The notes beneath the pieces are model-generated. The model had not been told where the DNA came from, searched no databases, and saw only the letters and a list, made by a program, of their open reading frames with translations. The position numbers were made by a program, and so were the translations under genes. This document shows positions 17,738 to 24,758 of a stretch of 64,000 nt of DNA, in pieces (position 1 is the first letter of the stretch; each line of letters begins with the position of its first letter). The stretch is from positions 40,251 through 104,250 of the forward strand of contig JBCCAY010000012.1 in the NCBI GenBank assembly GCA_039814575.1. The letters are read 5' to 3'. The DNA comes from MED-G105 sp039814575 (GTDB lineage: Bacteria > Pseudomonadota > Alphaproteobacteria > Caulobacterales > Parvularculaceae).

Positions 17738-18075
17738 GCGTTTGCTGAAGACCATTTTAGACGCCTGCGTGCGCGGCCATCCTTCGAGACGCGGTTCTAA
17801 AGAACCGCTCCTCAGGATGAGGGGAATTAGTGACTGTCGGCCCAATCCCTCATCCTGAGGAGCGCCGCCCTTCGAGACGCCGCCTATCCGCGGCTCCGCA
17901 GGGTGAGGAGGCGCGTCTCGAAGGATGGCCAGAGGCTCGGACCAAATCATCTATCTCACCTCCCCTAAACCCCATAAAATTCAACGTAAATTCAAAAACG
18001 AAGCGGGCCATTCCTTTAACGGATCCTTGATTGCCGGCGCTCTAGCGTGACAAATCTGTAAAGGAGAACACCATC
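17738..18075. other. Intergenic spacer nrdJ-pentapeptide gene with REP-like block
   Basis: There is no gene in these 338 bases. The first half is the second REP-like cluster. The second half is AT-richer and contains TTAACGGATCCTTGA (a one-mismatch CtrA-like motif) about 55 bp before the next gene, and AAAGGAGA at 18060, which is a strong ribosome site for it. Confidence 0.6.
17777..17930. repeat. REP-like palindromic repeat cluster, copy B
   Basis: The block opens with CCATCCTTCGAGACGCGG and closes with the inverse CGCGTCTCGAAGGATGG. Internal CTCCTCAGGATGAGG and CTCATCCTGAGGAGCG segments lie head to head. It is the same family as 11181-11375. It directly follows the nrdJ stop codon, so it may also form a large RNA hairpin that protects or ends the nrdJ message. 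Confidence 0.85.
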
Positions 18076-18927
18076 ATGGGCCGCGTCGTCGCCCTTCTTG
18101 TCGCCGTGATGATCGGCATTTTGACAGTGTCAGCGAACCTCGCCGCCGGCACGCGCGGCGAGGCGGCCGTCAATCCGTTGGAGCCGATGGCGGGCGCCGT
18201 CACCGACCTCCTAAACGGCGCTGACCGCTTGGCGCCGGACCTCGCCCGTTCGGTGGAGAACAATCTCAATTTCGACAATTCAATGCTGAATGGGGCGCTC
18301 CTCAAAAAGCTACCAACGAACGAAATCCTCACCGACGGCGACCTTGCCGGCCTCGAAGCGCCGGGCGCGAATTACACCGGCGCGGAGGTCAGCCGAACGC
18401 GGTTTGTCGGCGCGCTTCTCGACGAAGCCTCTTTCGACCTGGCGACAGGCGATGATCCTGACTTTTCCAAAACCCGGCTCGCCCTCGCCTCTTTCGTGCG
18501 GGCGACCCTGCCGCGGGCGGACTTTTCCAAGTCAGATCTGCGCAGTGTGCGGGCCGAACGCGCGGCTTTTGAGAACGCGTCGTTCCGGGGCGCGGACATC
18601 ACCGGCGGCGCGTTCTCCGAAGCGCGGCTGAAGGGCGCGGATTTCTCCAGCGCTTATATCGCCCACGGATGGTTCAACCGGGTCAAAGCCGATGGCGCAG
18701 AGTTCAACGGCGCGGATTTGCGGGCTGCGAATTTTCAAAGCGCAGACCTCACCGGCGCGGTCTTCACCGGCGCCGATATTTCCTATGCGCGGTTCACAGG
18801 CGCCGTTCTTAAGGGCGCAGACTTCACCGTCGCGCTCGGGGCTGCGACCGCTTGGTTCGAAGGCGCCTGCGGCGACGAGACGACGAAAGCGCCGGACGGC
18901 GTCATGATCGCCGACTGCAAAGACTAG
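18076..18927 (+). CDS. Secreted pentapeptide-repeat protein
   Basis: The 283-aa protein has an N-terminal signal sequence (MGRVVALLVAVMIGILTVSANLAAG). From about residue 85 there are many A(D/N)LXX-type pentapeptide repeats (for example GADFSSAYIAHG, GADLRAANFQSADLTGAVFTGAD), which fold as a right-handed quadrilateral beta helix. The C-terminal stretch has two Cys (EGACGDE, MIADCKD) that may form a disulfide. No catalytic motif is visible and the role is unknown. Such proteins usually bind other proteins. The strong AAGGAGA ribosome site 10 nt upstream of the ATG supports the start. Confidence 0.85.
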   Translation: MGRVVALLVAVMIGILTVSANLAAGTRGEAAVNPLEPMAGAVTDLLNGADRLAPDLARSVENNLNFDNSMLNGALLKKLPTNEILTDGDLAGLEAPGANYTGAEVSRTRFVGALLDEASFDLATGDDPDFSKTRLALASFVRATLPRADFSKSDLRSVRAERAAFENASFRGADITGGAFSEARLKGADFSSAYIAHGWFNRVKADGAEFNGADLRAANFQSADLTGAVFTGADISYARFTGAVLKGADFTVALGAATAWFEGACGDETTKAPDGVMIADCKD

Positions 18928-18964
18928 TTGTATAAAGAATAATCAGGCGACGCGGACGTCAGCG

Positions 18965-19966
18965 TTATCGCCCGCCGCGCATGGTCGTCGGATCAATCCA
19001 TTGCACCACCATCGCCGCTAAGGGAGAGAACCCTTGAACGCCGTTATAGCGGCGCACCAAGGCTTCAACGTCAGCAGCAGAGAGCCGCGCGCCGCCGCGC
19101 GCCTCGCCGACAATAGAAAAGTTCGGCTCACTGGCGCGTTGCGGTGACGGCGCCGGTGAGCTCGACGGCGCATCGCGCAACGCTTCGCGCGCCGCGGGCC
19201 TAGAGGAAGTCGTGTGCGCTATGGATGGCGCCGCGCCGGCGACAGACGCCAGAGCGCCGCTAAAGGCCGGCGTCGACATTTGATTACGTCCGGCGCGCAA
19301 GGGTTTGTCCTTGCGCAGAATAGCGGCCGTCTCTCCCACCGTTTTTTCAAAGCTTTCAACAATGTCGGCGACGGTTTTCTCTTTGCCGCCGTCATAGAAG
19401 ACCGGTCGGTTAGCGCTCGCTGCTTGCGGCAACAGGGTCGCCGCTTTGGCGTCAGGTTTCGCCGATAGGAGTTTCGCCGCCCCGCCAGGGCCTAAGAAAT
19501 GCGCCGCATAAAGTTCCGCGCCCTTCACCGGTCGCCCAAGGCGCCCTTCCAGATAGCGCTTGTTCTCCGCAGCAAGCTCCCCGGCGAGCGCAGACGACTT
19601 GCCGGCGTCAAGGCGCAAATCCAACACCGATTGGCGTGCGGACGCCGGCTCAACGGTGTACCCGCCCCCGGGCTTTTCTTTAACGGCCGACGCCGCCGGC
19701 CCCATGCCATGCTCAGCGCCATACTTCTTCACGGCGCCGAGCCAGGTTTGCTCAATGAACTGAAAGAGGCCCGTGGCGCTCGACGTCTTCGCTTTGGCTT
19801 CGGGGTTTAAACTGCTTTCGCGCGCAGCGACTTTGTAAAGGAAATCGAAGTCGGTCCCGGTCGCTTCGGCGGCGTTCTTAATAGCGCCAGCGACGCCCCC
19901 CAAACCTTGGTTGGCGTTCTGGGGCGCAAGGACGTTGGTCAAAAATGAGTTTGCAGGCGCGGGCAT
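18965..19966 (-). CDS. Transglycosylase SLT-domain protein (lytic, endolysin-like)
   Basis: The 333-aa protein has a lysozyme-like SLT domain at about residues 28-190. The catalytic Glu50 is in VAARESSLNP, followed by SSATGLFQFIEQTWLGAV and AHFLGPGGA. The middle and C-terminal parts are Ala/Ser/Pro-rich and end in a short conserved-looking segment (LVRRYNGVQGFSPLAAMVVQWIDPTTM). No signal peptide is evident, so export may need a holin or another route. It is the last of three minus-strand genes, after thiO and a putative holin. It could be a phage- or GTA-type endolysin or a housekeeping wall enzyme; the sequence alone cannot decide. Confidence 0.8.
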   Translation of the reverse strand: MPAPANSFLTNVLAPQNANQGLGGVAGAIKNAAEATGTDFDFLYKVAARESSLNPEAKAKTSSATGLFQFIEQTWLGAVKKYGAEHGMGPAASAVKEKPGGGYTVEPASARQSVLDLRLDAGKSSALAGELAAENKRYLEGRLGRPVKGAELYAAHFLGPGGAAKLLSAKPDAKAATLLPQAASANRPVFYDGGKEKTVADIVESFEKTVGETAAILRKDKPLRAGRNQMSTPAFSGALASVAGAAPSIAHTTSSRPAAREALRDAPSSSPAPSPQRASEPNFSIVGEARGGARLSAADVEALVRRYNGVQGFSPLAAMVVQWIDPTTMRGGR

Positions 19967-20056
19967 AAAGCCGCCTCCTTCGCGACGGTCAGCCCCTAAA
20001 ATTGCCGCGCAAACGCCAAGGAAACGTTAACCTTCAATCTGCTCCAGATCGCGAGG

Positions 20057-21244
20057 CTATGCGTGCACGCGCGCCGCGGCGGACGCATTCGCAAAACGCT
20101 CAGCGGCGAACGGCGCCATTGCGGCGGCCGCGGCGGCGTTTTTGGTCAACAGCCAATCGGAAACAAGCGCGGCGGTGCGCGGCGCGAACAATATGCCGTT
20201 GCGATAGTGCCCCAGCGCGTAAATCAAGCCCCCGTTAAAGCCGGGCGCGGGTCCCAGCACCGGTGCGCCGTCAGACGTTCCGGGCCGAAGTCCCGCCCAG
20301 CTGGACGACACTGCTGCCGTCTCTAAGGATGGACAAAGCCTGAGCGCGTTATCCTTTAGGCGCGCGATCGCCTCTCCGTCCGGCGCGATGTCGCGACAGC
20401 CGCGCACTTCGCTGGCGCCAACGACGACGCGGCCGTCGCCCTTTGGACACAAATAAGCGCCCTTGCTGCGCACCACGCGGCGCAAGCCGCCGGCGTGCGC
20501 GCCGACACGCGTCCCAGCGCGTTTCAAAGAAAGCGCCTCGCCTTTAATTGCTTCCATAAACGGGGCGTCCGGCCCGATCATTCTCTGTAAAGGACTGGCG
20601 CCGCTCGCCAAGATCACCGCTCGGGCCGTCGCTGGGCGCTCGCCGGATGCGCCCGCTAAAGCGAATCCACCGCCAGTGTTCTCTTCAATACTCGCGATAA
20701 AGCGTTCAATGAATTGAACTTTCTTGGATCGGCAAGCGGCTTCGAGCGCATCTACGACGAGAACAGGATCAACCTGCCCTTCGCCCGGCGCATAAACGCC
20801 GCCGGCGGCCATTGGCGCTAAAGACGGCTCCAGCTGAGCCACATCGCCGGCGTCAATGCGATCAGCGCGCCCCGCCGAAGCGGACGCGACGGCGTCGAGT
20901 TCCCCAGGGCCCTCATCGACCAAAAGAATGCCGTCGGCCTGATAGTCGACGCCAACGCCCGACGCAGCTTCAAGATCAGCGGCGAACCCCCGCCACATAT
21001 CGAGCGCGTCATATCCCAGCGCGTGCACCGCCGCCGCGAGCCGGCCATCGGCGAGCGGCTTTTCAAAGGACGGCGCGAGCATGCCAGCGGCGGCGCGACT
21101 GGCGCGCGGCGCAGCGCCGGGCGCGCTCACCACCAGGGTTTCGCGCCCCGCCGCAGCGAGCCGATGAGCAATGGAAAGTCCGACGACACCCGCGCCGACA
21201 ACAGCAAATTCTACGTCCACAATATCCGTCCAGAAACGCGACAA
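20057..21244 (-). CDS. thiO: Glycine oxidase ThiO-like FAD enzyme
   Basis: This is an FAD-dependent oxidoreductase of the DAO family that oxidises glycine to dehydroglycine for ThiG. The 395-aa sequence has the Rossmann FAD motif VVGAGVVGLSIAHRLAAAG near residue 14, the substrate-domain signature GEGQVDPVLVVDAL, AVILASGASPLQRM, and the C-terminal LRPGTSDGAPVLGPAPG and GHYRNGILFAPRTA. This pattern is closest to ThiO among DAO-family members. A GTG at codon 10 (VDVEFAVVGAG) is an alternative start. It is separated from thiSG by about 12 kb and lies between a putative holin and a transglycosylase gene. Confidence 0.85.
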   Translation of the reverse strand: MSRFWTDIVDVEFAVVGAGVVGLSIAHRLAAAGRETLVVSAPGAAPRASRAAAGMLAPSFEKPLADGRLAAAVHALGYDALDMWRGFAADLEAASGVGVDYQADGILLVDEGPGELDAVASASAGRADRIDAGDVAQLEPSLAPMAAGGVYAPGEGQVDPVLVVDALEAACRSKKVQFIERFIASIEENTGGGFALAGASGERPATARAVILASGASPLQRMIGPDAPFMEAIKGEALSLKRAGTRVGAHAGGLRRVVRSKGAYLCPKGDGRVVVGASEVRGCRDIAPDGEAIARLKDNALRLCPSLETAAVSSSWAGLRPGTSDGAPVLGPAPGFNGGLIYALGHYRNGILFAPRTAALVSDWLLTKNAAAAAAMAPFAAERFANASAAARVHA

Positions 21245-21305
21245 GGCCGACAGACCTCACTTAACGCGCAGCGGCGTCAAGAATAAAGCATATCTAGACC
21301 CTTTA

Positions 21306-21974
21306 TCATCTAACGCCTTCATCCAAATCGTCGCTGTCTGACGCGGAAAGCCTGTCTTCGTCCCAACCAAAGCCCCGCGCCTTGGCGTCGCCAACGGCCA
21401 TCGAGGCGTCCGGCGTTAGAAGCCGGGTCTTTTCCCGCGACCCGGCGGACGAGCCGAAATAATAGTTCACGACCGCGGCCGTCATCGTCGCCAGAGCGCC
21501 AAGCATGATGGAGAATTCAGTTTCCGCACCAACAGGCAGTCGGCGTGCGACCATGACGCCAAGCACGACGAAGAAGCCGGTGATTATGAGCCCACCAAGG
21601 ATCGCCGGCGTCGCGTCCTCCATGGCGATCTGACGGGCGCGCGCGTCAGCCCGATCGCCAGCGGCGATTCTCATCGCGTCGAGATTAGCCCGTTGCAGGG
21701 CCAGCCGAAACGATTGGTCGGCTTTCCTGATCGCCGCGATCTGATCCGTCGTGGCGTTTTCAACAGCGTGCACCAACGCCTCGTCCGCCATCGGATCGCT
21801 CTTAACGGCGTCCTCGCCAAAGATCGCACGGGACAACGCCTCGACCGCCGCCCCAGCGAGCGGCCCGCCCAGGGTGTGGGCGATTTGCGGCGCGGTCTTC
21901 GCGACGGCGCGTTTCAGACGCCCCTTTCGGCGTCGGCGGTCTTTCGTGTCTCGACGGGGAGATGCGTCTGCCAT
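21306..21974 (-). CDS. Putative holin of the 3TM / GTA-holin type
   Basis: The 222-aa protein has a basic N-terminus (residues 1-25). A Gly/Ala-rich helix follows (AHTLGGPLAGAAVEALSRAIFG), then a long amphipathic stretch (LALQRANLDAMRIAAGDRADARARQ). Two membrane segments (about 137-160 and 166-190) lie on either side of a short loop, followed by YYFGSSAGSREKTRLL. The FGSS-GS-K ending after the last membrane helix and the overall layout are those of phage and gene-transfer-agent 3TM holins. It is the first gene of a likely three-gene unit with thiO and an SLT-domain protein. A membrane protein of other function cannot be excluded. Confidence 0.65.
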   Translation of the reverse strand: MADASPRRDTKDRRRRKGRLKRAVAKTAPQIAHTLGGPLAGAAVEALSRAIFGEDAVKSDPMADEALVHAVENATTDQIAAIRKADQSFRLALQRANLDAMRIAAGDRADARARQIAMEDATPAILGGLIITGFFVVLGVMVARRLPVGAETEFSIMLGALATMTAAVVNYYFGSSAGSREKTRLLTPDASMAVGDAKARGFGWDEDRLSASDSDDLDEGVR

Positions 21975-22409
21975 GAACCGTCCTTGTTCGTTTTATTCAA
22001 CAAAAACATAAGGTAACGGCCGCATTTTATGAGGCCTGCAGAAGCTGTTCGAGCAATGCCTGCAAAACCGTCAAAAACACCAGTCAGTTCAGATGGTTAC
22101 CCGTTCGATTAGTATTTTCTTACCGCCCGCGACCGTCGATGCCGGGCTTAATCAGCGCCTGAGTGAACGCCGCAACGAATCACCAGGACGAAGCGCTTGC
22201 CCAGGTGAACGGATCAATTCAGAATCTATCGTGAAGTGAGAGCGCTGAACTGTTTCTAGCACCGTACAATGATTAAAGCGTGATTCTCGACCGGTCGCCG
22301 TCTTCTTTGTTCTGAGGAAACGGCGGCGTTGGCCGATCGGTTGGTTCTTTTACGACGACCGCATCGGCGAAAAAGTTTGAAACCGCATTTCAAGAAAGGC
22401 GCCCCATCG
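21975..22409. other. Intergenic spacer with no supported gene
   Basis: These 435 bases separate the divergent holin-like and antiporter-like genes. They are AT-richer than their surroundings (for example TTAGTATTTTCTTACC near 22110). I see no tRNA, riboswitch or strong inverted repeat. The promoters of both genes must lie here, but I cannot point to them with confidence. Confidence 0.5.
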
Positions 22410-23639
22410 ATGCCCCTGCCGATTTTGCCGCCGATCGATTTATTGTTGCTTGCCAGTCTTGTTCTCGTCTGTGTGTTGAGCCTAACGCGCGCCGCCACGG
22501 CCGCAAGCGCTGCGCCGGCTGCAACGATCGCAGCAGGTTTGACCGCCGCCATCATCTGGCGGCTCGCCGGCGGTCCGGTCGCGACGCCGGATCTTAGCGC
22601 CGGCCTCGCGAGCGCCGGGCTCGCCGTTCTCGGTTTCGCAAGCGCGGCTCAAGTGCGCGCCAGCCGATTCGCCCCGCGCAGTCCGATCTCGTTCAAACTG
22701 ACGCTGGCCGCCGCGCCAATCTACTTTTTGGCCTGTGCTTTGACGGCGTTCATTATGCTGCCGCACATCTCGTTTCCAGCGGCACTGCTTTTGGGCGCAG
22801 CATTGATGTTGAACGGCGCGGCGTTTGATCGCCAACTGATCGCCACAACAAGCGCGCCGAAAGCGGTGCGCAGCGTTGTCAGGGCAGAAAGCGCAGCGGT
22901 GATCGCCCTTGGCGTTCCTGCCGCGGTATTAGCCACCGGCTATGCAACAGCGGCAAGCCCCTCAGAACCAGCGTTAGGACCGCTTCTGTCAGCAGCGCTC
23001 GGCCTTCTGAACGGCTTCGCCTTTGGCGGCGTCTTAGGCCTCCTCGCGGCGCGGACGCCGAGCCGCCTCAAAGCGTTAAGACTTGCCGGGGCCCCTGCCG
23101 CGCCGTGTCTGGCAGCGATCCTCGCCTTTATCGCGGCCCCTTATTTAGGCGCCAACGCCATCATCGCCGCGACCGCCGTTGGTCTTTTGTGGGGCGAACA
23201 AACGGACGGCACGTCGAGCGACCGGCGGATCTTACGCCGACGCGCGGAACGCCTCGTCATGCCGGCGGCCTATTTCGGTTTCGGCGTCGTGTTGGCGCCG
23301 CGTTTGTTTGAGGCGGACCTCCTGTCTTTGTTTTTCGCAATTGCAGCGGCGACGGTCTTGCGGGCCGGCCCGCGTCTAGCAGTCCTGCAAAACGCTGATT
23401 TCCCGAGGGCGTCACAGAACTTTCTCGCCTGGTATGGCGGTGCGCCCGGCGCAGCGACGGCGTTGTTTTTGATGACGCTTGTTGGCAATCCAGCGATTGT
23501 CGACGCCGAAGGCGTGCTGACGATCGGCGCTCTTAGCGTCGTCGCCGGCGTCGTCATCGCCCGCGTCTCCGCAAAACCCTTGGTGGCCTCGTTTCTTAAA
23601 GAAACGGCGATCGCTCGCCGGCGCATAAGACCCGCTTAA
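22410..23639 (+). CDS. Cation:proton antiporter-like membrane protein
   Basis: The 409-aa very hydrophobic protein has about 12 predicted membrane segments, resembling the CPA1/NhaP-type fold. WYGGAPGAATALFLMTLV near residue 340 occupies the place of the W-G-x-RG-x-x-x-L-A signature of sodium/proton exchangers, but it lacks the Arg. Paired acidic ion-binding residues in the middle helices are not obvious, so transport activity and ion are uncertain. The ATG at 22410, preceded by AAGAAAGG, is favoured over an upstream in-frame ATG that would add 27 Arg-rich residues. A hairpin terminator follows at 23715. Confidence 0.6.
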   Translation: MPLPILPPIDLLLLASLVLVCVLSLTRAATAASAAPAATIAAGLTAAIIWRLAGGPVATPDLSAGLASAGLAVLGFASAAQVRASRFAPRSPISFKLTLAAAPIYFLACALTAFIMLPHISFPAALLLGAALMLNGAAFDRQLIATTSAPKAVRSVVRAESAAVIALGVPAAVLATGYATAASPSEPALGPLLSAALGLLNGFAFGGVLGLLAARTPSRLKALRLAGAPAAPCLAAILAFIAAPYLGANAIIAATAVGLLWGEQTDGTSSDRRILRRRAERLVMPAAYFGFGVVLAPRLFEADLLSLFFAIAAATVLRAGPRLAVLQNADFPRASQNFLAWYGGAPGAATALFLMTLVGNPAIVDAEGVLTIGALSVVAGVVIARVSAKPLVASFLKETAIARRRIRPA

Positions 23640-23714
23640 AAACGGCGCGCCGTTAGCGCGCAAGGTCCGAGAGAACTAAGCTTCGCAACGATCGCAAAGC
23701 CCATAAAAGATAGA

Positions 23715-23748
23715 AAAGCGCGTCTGGTTTTATAGGTGCGCTTTTTTT
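23715..23748 (+). terminator. Rho-independent terminator, possibly bidirectional
   Basis: AAGCGC at 23715-23720 pairs with GCGCTT at 23738-23743 and is followed by a run of T. It lies between two convergent genes. On the other strand the same stem is followed by only four T, so it is mainly a plus-strand terminator. Confidence 0.7.
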
Positions 23749-23759
23749 ATTTGTGAGCG

Positions 23760-24536
23760 TTAATCAAGCGATCGATCCAGTCGCTGATGCAATCGCGCGA
23801 TGTCCTCGCGCAACGCGCCGATATCCTGTCGGATGGCGTTGGTGCGCTCGGTCATGAGCGCGTCGCTGTCTTCTTCGACCACCCGAACCACAATCGCCAC
23901 GAAGAGATTGAGCATGGTGAACGTGGCGATGAGCACAAAAGACAAAAAGAACACCCAGGACCGTGGATGGGTCGCGGCGACCGTGTCAGCGATCTCACGC
24001 CATCCTTCCAGCGTCATCACCGTGAAGAGGGTGTACATCGCGGTAAAAACGTCGCCGAAGAGCGTTGGGTGCTCGCCGCCATAGAGGTTGGCCGCGATCA
24101 CCGCAAAGACATAGAGGATGATCACCAAGACGACGCCGACCGATGCGATGCCCGGAATAGCGTCCAACAGCGCGGCGACGACGACGCGCATGCGCGGGAT
24201 CACCGTGACGACGCGCAAGACCCGCAAGACACGGAACGCCCTTATCGCCGCAATGCCTGACGTCGCGGCAATCAGCGACACCATGACGATCACAAAATCA
24301 AAGATGTTCCAGCCATTGCGGAAATAGGCTTTGGGATCGGCGATAAACCGCATCACCAGCTCGGCGACGAACGCATAGATGATAGCGCGATCAACATGCA
24401 TCAGCTGATCGCCATAGGCTGACTTGATCGACGGCACGGTTTCCAACCCGAGAATCGCGGCGTTCACCAAGATCAAGACGAGAATCGCGTTCTGAAAAAG
24501 CGCGCCGTCGGTAATGCGTTTAAGGCGGTCTTGCAT
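23760..24536 (-). CDS. Single-domain voltage-gated cation channel (BacNav/CavMr-like)
   Basis: The 258-aa protein is one S1-S6 subunit of a homotetrameric channel in the inner membrane. S1 contains ILVLILVNAAILGLET. S4 carries four Arg at three-residue spacing (IRAFRVLRVLRVVTV, Arg99/102/105/108). The pore loop is TLFTVMTLEGWREI, with filter TLEGW at residues 175-179. S6 (FTMLNLFVAIVVRVV) leads into a C-terminal coiled coil (LREDIARLHQRLD). NaChBac-type sodium channels have TLESW. The glycine form is the filter reported for the calcium-selective CavMr channel, so calcium conduction is plausible (inference). The ATG at 24536 has AGGGAG in front and gives the usual short N-terminus; an ATG at 24590 is possible. 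Confidence 0.92.
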   Translation of the reverse strand: MQDRLKRITDGALFQNAILVLILVNAAILGLETVPSIKSAYGDQLMHVDRAIIYAFVAELVMRFIADPKAYFRNGWNIFDFVIVMVSLIAATSGIAAIRAFRVLRVLRVVTVIPRMRVVVAALLDAIPGIASVGVVLVIILYVFAVIAANLYGGEHPTLFGDVFTAMYTLFTVMTLEGWREIADTVAATHPRSWVFFLSFVLIATFTMLNLFVAIVVRVVEEDSDALMTERTNAIRQDIGALREDIARLHQRLDRSLD

Positions 24537-24758
24537 CGCGCTCCCTCGCCGCGAGCCCCCATCGGGCGATCTAAAAGCCCGTTTCACCATTTAGAACCTG
24601 CTTTGAGACTAGCGGATCAGCCGCCGCCAAAGCAGTTTAGGACGTAAGTGTGGATTTTCGTTCGACAATTAACGGGCGAATGCACACCTCGTGTCAAAGT
24701 AAAACCGCAAAAGCTGGAGCAAAACGGCGAAAGATTGGCGTGAGGCGCGAAATCCGCT

